A DNA stretch of 25,247 nucleotides, taken from positions 1-25,247 of the forward strand of contig DATKZQ010000075.1 in NCBI GenBank assembly GCA_035527895.1, in the 5' to 3' direction. Shown piece by piece: positions 1 to 7,193 of the stretch. Each line of letters opens with the position of its first letter. Positions within the stretch are counted from its first letter, which is position 1. Under the pieces are notes generated by a model. It searched no databases. It worked only from the letters and a program-made list of their open reading frames with translations, and had not been told where the DNA came from. A program made the position numbers and the translations under genes. Origin of the DNA: JADFWK01 sp035527895 (lineage in GTDB: Bacteria > Desulfobacterota > DSM-4660 > Desulfatiglandales > B25-G16).

Positions 1-1
1 G

Positions 2-94
2 TTTTCGAAAGGAGGTGAACCGTCAAAAGCAAAATATCTTGACAGAGGACATGAATCCATTAATGCTTACCTTCAATCAAATCTCGACTTGTAG
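2..94 (+). CDS. Possible C-terminal end of a gene cut by the window edge
   Basis: Reading from base 2 there is an open frame of 30 codons ending in TAG at 92-94. It is rich in charged and polar residues, including the stretch KYLDRGHESINAYLQ, and looks protein-like. No start is visible, so it would be the tail of a gene beginning left of the window. Another frame is also open to a stop near 111, so the choice of frame is uncertain. The product is not recognisable. Confidence 0.25.
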   Translation, partial: FSKGGEPSKAKYLDRGHESINAYLQSNLDL

Positions 95-280
95 TGTAAT
101 TAATCTCTGAATTGAGACATTGTCTCAGAAACGCGCCGAAATTTATGTGTCAATAACACAAACTTATTCAGTAACTTGTAGAAATACCGACGCTTCGATA
201 ACCAACCTCTCATAGTCAAATCCGCCTGAACCTCCTTTTCTTTACACTCTATACGAAAGAAATGATTCAGTGAGAGTATA

Positions 281-310
281 TTGACATTTCAAATGGCTAA
301 GGCATATACT
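281..310 (+). promoter_or_regulatory. Sigma-70-type promoter of the membrane protein/radical SAM pair
   Basis: A perfect -35 box TTGACA at 281-286 is followed after 18 bp by TATACT at 305-310, five of six matches to the -10 consensus. Transcription would start near 317, giving a leader of about 295 nt before the ATG at 611. No other gene lies between, so this is the likely promoter for the two plus-strand genes. Confidence 0.55.
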
Positions 311-316
311 GCACTA

Positions 317-600
317 GGTAATCTGATGGACCAGTGATCGCGCTCTCGCGCGAACGGCCCATTCTCCTTTGAATGAGATCAGATCCGAGCCAGCAAAGCT
401 TACCATGGGTATAAGTCGGAAAACCTTTCGACAAGAACCCCTAAAGGGAGTGCGAGGTCTCAGAAGCCGGGGAGCTCCGTGATTTGTTGGCAGCACGAGA
501 AGTTGAGCCTGATAGAGGGCTTAGATCTGACGGATTTCGCTGACTCTCTCGCTGTCCCTCCAAAAACATCCACTTAGTGTTCGCATTGAACACATCCGGA
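317..600 (+). promoter_or_regulatory. Long leader with a possible three-way junction; candidate structured RNA
   Basis: Just after the predicted transcription start, ATCTGAT (321-327) pairs exactly with ATCAGAT (378-384). Inside this stem are two further hairpins: TCGCGC/GCGCGA (338-343 with 348-353, loop TCTC) and CATTC/GAATG (360-364 with 371-375). Downstream are a CTTA/TAAG hairpin (399-415) and a GGAGCTCC palindrome (470-477). No convincing reading frame occupies 95-610. It could be a regulatory leader or a small RNA; I recognise no known class, and a chance fold is possible. Confidence 0.35.
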
Positions 601-610
601 GGATTTAACC

Positions 611-1339
611 ATGGATCTGTTCAGCAGAATCACCATTTCACAATTCATCTGGTACCTCGTTCCAGGACTGGGGTTGATTTTCTTTCTCTTTATTCCGATC
701 TTGGTTTTTAATCCACCTATTGCAAGGTTGTTTTTTGAGGGTGTCGGCCTGCTTGGAGTAATTGTCTTGGGAATAGTATTAGGATTTTGCCTTGACGGGT
801 TAAGGCTATACCGCTTCAGACCGCACTATTCTACGATTCGAAAAACGTTTTTCGACAACTTGCAGGCTACAATTAGTACTGACCTGGACCCATATTTTAT
901 CCAGTCTCACATAAATGATTTTGCCAGAAGTAAGAATATTACAGGGCTCAGTCTTCATCATGCTATTTGGATAATGCTAGGACATTTCACAATGCTCGCA
1001 TTTCTAGAGACTTTTTTCTGGGTATTAGCTACCCTATACTTCCGCTTTTGGGCAACCTCAACATACTTAAAAACTTATTCGGTATTTGGTACTAACGTAT
1101 ACAGAGACTCTGCTATTATCACCTGCGCTGCGTTCGCGGTTTTCTTCTTGTTCATAAGTATTCGCCTTTTGTACATTTCCACGGAAGATCAACGAACTAC
1201 AAATAAGATGTTTGAGAATTTCGCTCAACAGCATTGTGAAGAAATTAGGGAGTCGTTAGAAATACCTCCTTTCGATCGAAACGCCTCGCAGAATCCCCCT
1301 GATTCGGTGAACGGAGCAACACAAGTGACAGATAGCTAG
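611..1339 (+). CDS. Hypothetical four-helix membrane protein
   Basis: A 242-residue protein of unknown function. A GGAGG ribosome site (598-602) lies eight bases before the ATG. Hydrophobic segments at about residues 12-33, 43-62, 116-145 and 166-188 predict four membrane helices in two pairs. A soluble loop of about 50 residues separates the pairs, and a polar C-terminal tail starts near 190. I see no catalytic motif and no signal peptide. The stop is 16 bases before the downstream radical SAM gene on the same strand, so the two are probably co-transcribed from the promoter at 281-310. It could anchor or sense for a small accessory system, but that is inference from context only. Confidence 0.7.
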   Translation: MDLFSRITISQFIWYLVPGLGLIFFLFIPILVFNPPIARLFFEGVGLLGVIVLGIVLGFCLDGLRLYRFRPHYSTIRKTFFDNLQATISTDLDPYFIQSHINDFARSKNITGLSLHHAIWIMLGHFTMLAFLETFFWVLATLYFRFWATSTYLKTYSVFGTNVYRDSAIITCAAFAVFFLFISIRLLYISTEDQRTTNKMFENFAQQHCEEIRESLEIPPFDRNASQNPPDSVNGATQVTDS

Positions 1340-1355
1340 GGATACTGGACTCCTG

Positions 1356-2279
1356 ATGGAAGAAAAATCGGATGCGTTGAACCGTTCGGATAGAGCGTTT
1401 AACCTCAGCGGTGAGAAAGCAAGTTTTTTCCCGTCTGTTGCTTTGAAGCTCACAGGAGCATGTAGGTTTGCATGTCCATTTTGCTGCGAGCCAAATCGCA
1501 CACAATACGTTGCTCCTATCGGGGACTTCGTTGAAATAACGAATATCCTTCGTGAGTTCGGAACTCGACGGCTATGTCTTACGGGTGGGGAACCATTGCT
1601 GTATCCAAAGATCAGCCAGCTGCTAAAGCATGCGAAGTCGGTGGGATTTTATAACTTATTATTGGCAGCTGACGGGGCACTGCTAAAGCAGAAGCGGAGT
1701 GAAGTATTGCCTTTCGTGGATGCAGTCCGTTTTAGTATTCATGCCGTGGGCTCTCAGCATGACGAGATTTTAAGCTGTCCTGGCTTATTTAAGGCCACGG
1801 AGGAAGCAATCGATATCTTAACCAAAGAAACAATTCCTTGCTTTGTTACAACTGTGGTTACTCCTTTAAGTACGGAGCACATAACAGATATCGCGCAATG
1901 GTGTCTCGCCAAGAAAGTGAAAAGATATTTCCTTTTCGGCTTGATGCGAAGTGGCCTAGGACAGAGTTATATAAATGAAAATGGAGAGGTATCGCAGGCA
2001 GATATTTCAAGGATTATCGCCGAGCTAAAGAGAAGATATCCTCCAGAACAAATAGAGATTATTTATTATGATTACGCTAGTAATGCTGACTGCATACTAG
2101 TATACGGTGATGGAAGAGTCGTAATTGATCCTTATCTGGATTCCCAGTCCTTTCAATTGGAAATAGGGAATATTTTCACTGACGCACCGGCTCAAATATT
2201 AGACCGTTTTTTCGCTGACCCAGAAAACTACAAAGGGTACTCCGAGCACTTGCGGATGTACAACAAGCTCCTCCCCTGA
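1356..2279 (+). CDS. Radical SAM protein, MoaA-like core
   Basis: A 307-residue radical SAM enzyme. Cys36, Cys40 and Cys43 form the CxxxCxxC motif that binds the catalytic [4Fe-4S] cluster, and GGEP at 77-80 is the SAM-binding motif. The N-terminal two thirds fit the usual half-barrel. The C-terminal 80 residues, with YGDGRVVIDPY, resemble the end of MoaA/SPASM-type proteins but lack the cysteine set for extra clusters, so an auxiliary cluster is unlikely. The substrate is unknown. It follows the membrane protein gene by 16 bases and converges on the methyltransferase operon, with only 42 bases between the stops. A prokaryotic viperin was considered, but the family's residues after the cluster motif are not present. 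Confidence 0.85.
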   Translation: MEEKSDALNRSDRAFNLSGEKASFFPSVALKLTGACRFACPFCCEPNRTQYVAPIGDFVEITNILREFGTRRLCLTGGEPLLYPKISQLLKHAKSVGFYNLLLAADGALLKQKRSEVLPFVDAVRFSIHAVGSQHDEILSCPGLFKATEEAIDILTKETIPCFVTTVVTPLSTEHITDIAQWCLAKKVKRYFLFGLMRSGLGQSYINENGEVSQADISRIIAELKRRYPPEQIEIIYYDYASNADCILVYGDGRVVIDPYLDSQSFQLEIGNIFTDAPAQILDRFFADPENYKGYSEHLRMYNKLLP

Positions 2280-2321
2280 TTGAGAAACGAAGTAACATCC
2301 CAAGCTCACTCGCGCAGCCTG

Positions 2322-4172
2322 TCATTTCTTCGGGGAGAGAATCATCAAATACTCGGTAACCCTCTTTGGCTTTGCACCACCCTGCGACTTATGCACGGAC
2401 GGCGCTGAGTATGATCTTACATCACAAGTTATTTTCTGATGAACGGACTTGATTACATCACAAATATTGGCTACTCCAGAATCAGAGTAGCTCCATGCGC
2501 AGATCCAGCCTCTCTCGAGAATCTTCGTAATAATACTCACGAGTGTACGTGTAACTTGTCTCTCCACTTTAGTAAAAAACTCTGACCTAAATCGGTCACC
2601 TGGTTTAGGAGTTAGGCCAATCCCTGTGCAAGACGGATACGCATAAGAGACCAGAGTCTCGAGCACATGATAGTAACGGCTATATTCCTCTCGCTTATAA
2701 GGTGCGTCCAGGTAAACAACAACGAGCTCTCCTCTGAGTGTTTCACCTAGAATCGACAACGCATTTTCCCATGGGCCTGGCACTACTTCGATTCGTCTAG
2801 ACGATTTCTGGCTTTCTTCCGCCAGATTAAGGAGTCTGACAATGAACTCGTGTGTAATGGACGAAGACCGTTTGTGAATGACAGTGGAAAGATTTCCTAG
2901 ACTTATATCCTCACAGTCTCTTATCAGCGGCTGCGCAAAGTGCCCTCCGTATGTTGTACCTAAGGCGCTGACAGTTGCCAATAATGCTCCCATCGCCCAA
3001 TTTTTCTCGTTATTGTCTCGCAGCTGATCTATGGAAAATCGTACGCTGTCAATTTCAACGCACTGTCGAACACCAAAATATACATTGGAGAAATATGCAG
3101 TAAAGAGGCAATAAGGATGATACAAGCGGTTTTCTTTCCGACGCCTCACCTCAGCCTGGGGATTCCAGCGCTTGGTAATCATTTCATTAGGCAGTGTAGG
3201 GAAGGCCCGCAAGAAATCCTTGTAATCGTGGAGCAAAGACTCGTCTGTATCACGACAAAACAGATTGTCCTCCGTTTCGATCGCATCAGCGACAATCCGC
3301 TGCAAGCTATTAAAATGCTCTTTGGCAACTGGTAATATTTTGGATACAAGTTTTTGACCGGCGAGGCGGTCAAACCCGCCGCCGTGTACGACTGCCAAAG
3401 TTCTGCAAAACTCTTGAGCATCAGAAGCAAAAGTCCTCCATGTTTTGCTAAACGCACCTGAAGCTACTCCTGACCCACACATTAGATCAATGACTACACC
3501 AGTTTCGGGGAGAACAGAAGAAATAGCCTCTACCAGAAAGCCACACAATGTTCTTTTCGAGCCCATGTAATGAGCTGATTGTGCAAATTGGCTTGTTGCG
3601 GACATATCAACTTTTCTTTCGCGAGCCAGTTGTGCCTCTGCAAACTGAAGTACTTTTTTGGAGAGGGTGGTAAGCCTTGAACCAGAGAAATAAAGTATGG
3701 TAGATTCGTCTTTGTTTGCGTCGGTCTCCAGGAATTTGTGTGCAGAGATCAAATTCCGAGAAGCCGAAAAAAGCGTAGGGACTGTTGCAGAAGCTTCATG
3801 AACCAAGTCGATAACTGTACAAGACGATATTCTAAGAGAATCCTGCTCGAACAGCCTTTCGTATCGAAGTCTGGTCCCTTCCTTCTTATCTGGAAGTATA
3901 AGTAAGTCAAAAAGCGAAACTAGGTCAGTCTTAAGGATCAGGTTCTTTTTGTCAGATTTGTAGACAGGTAAAAGTCCGAGGCTGATAATGTACTTGAGCT
4001 TTGTAACATCTACAGTACTGCCAAGCATTTGACAGCAAAACTCGATAACATTTTCTTCAGGAATAAACATGGAGAGGGGGGTCGATGGACAAGGATCACT
4101 GGAAGTGAACCCCTTGTTCGGTTCGTTCTTAGCAACAGAAAAAAATGGTCCTTTAGCGATGTGATCAGTCAT
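2322..4172 (-). CDS. D12-class DNA N6-adenine methyltransferase with N-terminal extension
   Basis: A 616-residue protein whose C-terminal two thirds are a D12-class DNA adenine methyltransferase. MGSK (203-206) is motif X, DLMCGSG (229-235) is the SAM-binding motif I, and DAPY (489-492) is the catalytic motif IV in its D-x-P-Y form. The following REEYSRYYHVLET closely parallels the matching stretch of the other methyltransferase in this operon. The first 195 residues are extra. Residues 52-92 look like a MerR-type DNA-binding winged helix, with KLKYIISLGLLP as the likely helix pair, which may serve target recognition. It is the last gene of a three-gene operon, and its ATG overlaps the HAD gene stop by four bases. 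D12 enzymes are usually nearer 270-330 residues, so this one is unusually long. Confidence 0.85.
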   Translation of the reverse strand: MTDHIAKGPFFSVAKNEPNKGFTSSDPCPSTPLSMFIPEENVIEFCCQMLGSTVDVTKLKYIISLGLLPVYKSDKKNLILKTDLVSLFDLLILPDKKEGTRLRYERLFEQDSLRISSCTVIDLVHEASATVPTLFSASRNLISAHKFLETDANKDESTILYFSGSRLTTLSKKVLQFAEAQLARERKVDMSATSQFAQSAHYMGSKRTLCGFLVEAISSVLPETGVVIDLMCGSGVASGAFSKTWRTFASDAQEFCRTLAVVHGGGFDRLAGQKLVSKILPVAKEHFNSLQRIVADAIETEDNLFCRDTDESLLHDYKDFLRAFPTLPNEMITKRWNPQAEVRRRKENRLYHPYCLFTAYFSNVYFGVRQCVEIDSVRFSIDQLRDNNEKNWAMGALLATVSALGTTYGGHFAQPLIRDCEDISLGNLSTVIHKRSSSITHEFIVRLLNLAEESQKSSRRIEVVPGPWENALSILGETLRGELVVVYLDAPYKREEYSRYYHVLETLVSYAYPSCTGIGLTPKPGDRFRSEFFTKVERQVTRTLVSIITKILERGWICAWSYSDSGVANICDVIKSVHQKITCDVRSYSAPSVHKSQGGAKPKRVTEYLMILSPKK

Positions 4173-5077
4173 TGACCGAGCAGGCGTCTGGCAGAATGGA
4201 CAAGCTTCAATACTTCAATTGCTCCTTCAATTACACCTCGCTTCGCCCTGTAATTGCTACTTCTTGCTGCGAGACTTGACGCTGAATTAACGGCAACACC
4301 GATCCCTGCCCAGGATAGCATCTCAGCGTCGTTATCATTGTCGCCTATTGCAAGCACTTCGTGTCTAGATAGCTTAAGACGACTAGCTGCAAAGTCAAGC
4401 GCAACACCCTTGTTACTATCCTTGGGCCTCACTTCTATATAGAAAGTACCGCCGTGTGAATATGAAATGTCATTGATCATTCCTAACTCAACGGTCATAT
4501 CAGAGATTGTCTTGTCCTGGCCCGGCATGTGGATTACCACGGCTGAAGGTGTAAAAGCGCTGTCCACTTTATCCCAATCCAGCCATTCTACTGACATTTT
4601 GTTGTAATCTCTCTCTGGTCGGTCCAACGAGGACCACCCTAGAGCAGATTCTTCTGGGCCAGAGTCTCCAAACCAACTGCAGGCGTAAGCAATGACTTTA
4701 ACATGGAACCGCGAAGATACTTCGATAATTCGTTGCAAGGATGCATTTGGAATAGTCTTAATGTTGAGGACCTCGTATTTTCTGTTTAAAATGACGCTCC
4801 CATTGTACAAAATTATCGGAGTGTCATTAAGAATTGGCAACCTATCTAGCAATGGACGAGCGCCTGTCAGGGTGCGGCCTGTAGCGATGGTCAACCTTAC
4901 ATTTGTTTTGTAATGTCTTAGTTTCTTGGCGAGTTCCAATACTTTTTGGGGAAGTTCGGACTCGTCGGACTCAAGCAACGTCCCATCAAGATCAAGGACT
5001 ACCAATCGAATTTTTGAGAAAGGCCGAAGGCTACTATCTAAATCAAATTCTTTGTAATTTGGTAATCGCTTAGGCAT
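4169..5077 (-). CDS. Cof-type HAD-superfamily phosphatase
   Basis: A 302-residue HAD hydrolase of the IIB (Cof/sucrose-phosphatase-like) type. The nucleophile motif DLDGT is at 29-33, motif II is TGR at 66-68, the motif III lysine is in SNKG near 223, and motif IV GDNDND is at 245-250, so all catalytic residues are present. The cap lies between motifs II and III at about residues 90-200. The family dephosphorylates small phosphorylated metabolites such as sugar phosphates, flavin precursors and nucleotides; the substrate here cannot be read from sequence. The gene overlaps the upstream methyltransferase by eight bases and the downstream one by four, so the three are probably translationally coupled. 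A metabolite phosphatase between two DNA methyltransferases is unexpected. Confidence 0.85.
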   Translation of the reverse strand: MPKRLPNYKEFDLDSSLRPFSKIRLVVLDLDGTLLESDESELPQKVLELAKKLRHYKTNVRLTIATGRTLTGARPLLDRLPILNDTPIILYNGSVILNRKYEVLNIKTIPNASLQRIIEVSSRFHVKVIAYACSWFGDSGPEESALGWSSLDRPERDYNKMSVEWLDWDKVDSAFTPSAVVIHMPGQDKTISDMTVELGMINDISYSHGGTFYIEVRPKDSNKGVALDFAASRLKLSRHEVLAIGDNDNDAEMLSWAGIGVAVNSASSLAARSSNYRAKRGVIEGAIEVLKLVHSARRLLGQ

Positions 5078-6068
5078 TCTGAACTAGGTACAAGTGATGT
5101 TTGAATCTTCTAGGTCTTTTTTCCGTTGTGTATCCTTTGCTGTCAAGCAGGAAGTCTTCAATTTTGCCATAAGAGGAAAGGATGCCTCGCACCTCTTCCG
5201 GAGTGATAATACCGTTGTCAGCATAGTGGAAGGCCAATAACTTGAAGCTTGCATGATTGAGTAGGTCCATCAAGGCGTACCTTGCTTCCCTGGGTCTGTT
5301 AAACTCCGAAATAGCCAAAATTTCTCTTGGGATCCCTGAAATGCCATTCACCTTAGGGGTTTTTTCCTGCGCGATGGTTTCTGGCAGATGATAATAGTGT
5401 GCGTAAGAGCGTTGGTTATAGGGTGGGTCAAGATAAAGAATGTCGTAATGCCGACGTTTCACAAGCGCGTTCGCTGGTTCATGAAAACAATATCCTTTGC
5501 CTGCTGATGAAACTGGTAGTATGAGTTCAAATCGAAAGTCTTTGAGAGCCTTCCGATGCCATCTCTTCAGATAGGAATAATATGTACCAGCAGTATTCGC
5601 CACTTTGTCCATACTATTAATTAGAGAGGCAAGCAGGACCGCATGTTCATCATAACTTAGCCAGCGTTTTTTCGCCCAGGCCATTACTGTTCGTCTACAC
5701 GCCTGGATTTTCCACGCATTTTGATTTGTAAAAAACCGGCGCTTCTCTGAATATTCCTTTACAAACCAACCATTTCGGGGTGCTACGGAGTTCAAAACGT
5801 CTACTAGATGATTACGATTAATTAAACCAAGTTTGCCAATTACCGTTTTGAAGGTCAATGGTTTGGAAAATTTCAATCGGGCGATCTGGAAAAAATGGGT
5901 AAATTTCAGGATATCTCCGCTCCAAACGCTGTAGCCTTTTGATCGAAAATATGAGCCTACAGAACCAATGCCGCCAAAGGGATCACAAAATGACCCTGAT
6001 GATACGCGCCGTGAGACCAAATCGTAGAATGTCTCAATAATTGACACCTTAGAACCGAAATATCGCAT
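5070..6068 (-). CDS. D12-class DNA N6-adenine methyltransferase
   Basis: A 332-residue D12-class DNA adenine methyltransferase, the first gene of the operon. RYFGSK at residues 2-7 is motif X, DPFGGIGS at 29-36 is motif I for S-adenosylmethionine, and DPPY at 214-217 is the catalytic motif IV. It is followed by NQRSYAHYYHLPET, which matches the pattern in the larger methyltransferase downstream, and the C-terminal strand and loop pattern is shared too. The two are probably divergent relatives that recognise different sites or different strands of one site, as in type IIS systems. No restriction endonuclease is seen in the window. The start is supported by motif X at the N-terminus and by the promoter just upstream, which leaves only about 14 bases of leader. 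Confidence 0.85.
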   Translation of the reverse strand: MRYFGSKVSIIETFYDLVSRRVSSGSFCDPFGGIGSVGSYFRSKGYSVWSGDILKFTHFFQIARLKFSKPLTFKTVIGKLGLINRNHLVDVLNSVAPRNGWFVKEYSEKRRFFTNQNAWKIQACRRTVMAWAKKRWLSYDEHAVLLASLINSMDKVANTAGTYYSYLKRWHRKALKDFRFELILPVSSAGKGYCFHEPANALVKRRHYDILYLDPPYNQRSYAHYYHLPETIAQEKTPKVNGISGIPREILAISEFNRPREARYALMDLLNHASFKLLAFHYADNGIITPEEVRGILSSYGKIEDFLLDSKGYTTEKRPRRFKHHLYLVQNA

Positions 6069-6088
6069 TTCAGATGACCAATAGAATC

Positions 6089-6116
6089 ATTATAACATAT
6101 TGAAAAAACATGGCAA
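6089..6116 (-). promoter_or_regulatory. Promoter of the methyltransferase-HAD-methyltransferase operon
   Basis: On the minus strand TTGCCA (6111-6116), five of six matches to the -35 box, is followed after 16 bp by a perfect TATAAT (6089-6094). Transcription should start near 6082, only about 14 nt from the ATG at 6068. No strong Shine-Dalgarno sequence lies in that short leader, so translation may start in a nearly leaderless way. Confidence 0.6.
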
Positions 6117-6384
6117 GTTGCGTTACCCGAAGAGTTCTTATTTTGAATTTAGCATACAGTAAAACAATTCAGCAATATAAATCTGCTTCCATTATCAGAT
6201 ATAAAAGTCCGGCCTGATTTAGATGTACACTCATCCCATGCAAAGGCACGCTAATGTTCAAGAACCTCTCTCATCCATAGCAAACTTCGTTTCCCCACTA
6301 TCAACCTGTCCAGCTCTGGTCTATATTGAAGAGCTGTCACAACTTGAATTGTGAATAACAGAATAGAGGGTGCTTTTTCATAAA

Positions 6385-6418
6385 TTGCCATTAACATTCG
6401 GTCACCATTATAATGGTG
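6385..6418 (+). promoter_or_regulatory. Promoter overlapped by a perfect 16-bp palindrome (possible operator)
   Basis: TTGCCA at 6385-6390 and TATAAT at 6409-6414 are separated by 18 bp, forming a good sigma-70 promoter directed at ihfA. The -10 box sits inside CACCATTATAATGGTG (6403-6418), a perfect palindrome and a plausible repressor site. The -35 sequence is the same TTGCCA as at the methyltransferase promoter. Confidence 0.45.
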
Positions 6419-6554
6419 TTGCATGTTCTGCTATAAAACGTGCAATACTCAGAGTATCTAAAACGCTATGATATGATTTTCAAATCTTCATTCCATCCAG
6501 TCCCTCTTACGCGCCTTTCTCTGCGCCTAAATTCTCTGTATTATCCAGAACTTC

Positions 6555-6583
6555 TTGACAAGCCAATAACTTAAAAGTAACCT
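6555..6583 (+). promoter_or_regulatory. Possible proximal promoter of ihfA
   Basis: A perfect TTGACA (6555-6560) precedes TAACCT (6578-6583) by 17 bp. The -10 box is weak, so this is a tentative call. It would give a leader of about 23 nt to the ihfA start. Confidence 0.3.
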
Positions 6584-6612
6584 GCCTTATCACCCGAAAG
6601 GAGCACCCACCT

Positions 6613-6900
6613 ATGACCCTAACCAAAGCACATCTCATTGATACCATTTACAACCGATTCGACTTCTCCAAAAACAAATCAGCCCAACTGGTTGAATCCC
6701 TCGTAGAAACCATGAAGAACACCCTGGCAAATGGCGAGGATGTCCTGATCAGTGGATTTGGGAAATTCTGCGTAAAAGGGAAAAGGGAACGGAGAGGAAG
6801 GAACCCTCAGACTGGCGATGACCTGATGCTGGGCGAGAGGAGGGTGGTGACCTTCAGGTGCTCTGGGATATTGAGGGCGAAGATGAATGGGGGAGGGTAG
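6613..6900 (+). CDS. ihfA: Integration host factor alpha/HU-family DNA-binding protein
   Basis: A 95-residue member of the HU/IHF family, full length. It starts with MTLTKAHLID, has the turn motif SGFGKF at 47-52, the DNA-intercalating arm GRNPQTG at 62-68 with Pro65, and the closing strand RRVVTFR at 76-82. The N-terminus and arm resemble IHF-alpha more than HU. IHF bends DNA and is a common architectural partner of tyrosine-recombinase excision and integration. An AAAGGAG ribosome site lies at 6597-6603. The gene stands alone, away from the pheT neighbourhood where many proteobacterial ihfA genes sit, and is about 220 bp from the presumed island attachment site. It may therefore be the element's own copy; the exact subunit identity is less sure than the family. 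Confidence 0.85.
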   Translation: MTLTKAHLIDTIYNRFDFSKNKSAQLVESLVETMKNTLANGEDVLISGFGKFCVKGKRERRGRNPQTGDDLMLGERRVVTFRCSGILRAKMNGGG

Positions 6901-6979
6901 CTCTTAGGTGGATTGAAACCTATGGGCATATAATCATTGCGGTTATTTCCGGCTGCCAGCATTCATTGTCGGCAGTTTT

Positions 6980-7002
6980 CTGTGTGAGAATCTGTGTGAG
7001 AA
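6980..7002 (+). repeat. Two direct copies of CTGTGTGAGAA, 12-bp period
   Basis: CTGTGTGAGAA occurs at 6980-6990 and again at 6992-7002. Short direct repeats close to an attachment core are typical of integrase arm-binding sites. These lie about 115 bp inside the presumed island end, consistent with that role but not proof of it. The rest of 6901-7116 shows no gene. Confidence 0.5.
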
Positions 7003-7116
7003 AAACCTTCCAAAATCTGCCAAGATTGCAAAATATAGGAAAAAGTACGCTACAGGGAACCTGGTGGTTTCAGTAAGCTAGAGTGATTTGAGGAGGTTAG
7101 GAAGCTCAGAGGTCTT

Positions 7117-7163
7117 GATTCCTAATCCCTGTGCCGGGTGTTCGAGTCACCCCGGGGGCACCA
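7117..7163 (+). other. Displaced 3' part of tRNA-Arg(CCT): probable attR of a genomic island
   Basis: The sequence has the anticodon loop TTCCTAA (anticodon CCT), the 3' strand of the anticodon stem TCCCT, a T-arm with perfect stem GGGTG/CACCC around loop TTCGAGT, the acceptor strand CGGGGGC, and ACCA at 7160-7163. The matching 5' acceptor strand (GCCCCCG) and a proper D-arm are absent upstream, and the 5' side of the anticodon stem pairs at only two positions. It is therefore a 3' fragment, not a working tRNA. Integrases that target tRNA genes leave exactly such a copy at one end of the inserted element. The orientation places the element to the left and the intact tRNA gene beyond the left window edge. 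Confidence 0.65.
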
Positions 7164-7193
7164 TTGAAATCGAAACATAAGGGATCTAAGACC

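Larger units (their letters stand above)
6117..6612. other. Gene-free stretch between the methyltransferase operon and ihfA
   Basis: About 500 A/T-rich bases with no supportable gene. A plus-strand frame of 43 codons at 6223-6354 lacks a ribosome site and resembles nothing. The stretch holds a palindrome-overlapped promoter (6385-6418), a hairpin TTGCATG/CGTGCAA (6419-6425 with 6439-6445), and a second -35 box near ihfA (6555-6560). It may contain decayed mobile-element sequence, but I cannot show that. Confidence 0.4.

Noticed and set aside
314..496. 60-codon minus-strand frame within the 317-600 leader
   Set aside because: No ribosome site, an unnatural arginine/proline-rich composition, and it is antisense to the predicted leader.
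1356..2279. Prokaryotic viperin (antiviral radical SAM)
   Set aside because: The cluster motif and island context are suggestive, but the viperin-specific motifs and C-terminal region are absent; the MoaA-like pattern fits better.
2280..2350. Shared terminator between the convergent radical SAM and methyltransferase genes
   Set aside because: CTCCCC and GGGGAG could pair across about 60 bases, but the loop is too long and no T tract follows.
6223..6354. 43-codon plus-strand frame between the island operon and ihfA
   Set aside because: No ribosome site and no recognisable features; expected by chance.
7089..7163. A complete tRNA-Arg ending at 7163
   Set aside because: The AGCTCAGAGG upstream recalls a D-arm, but no 5' acceptor strand matches CGGGGGC and the anticodon stem does not close, so only the 3' part is tRNA.
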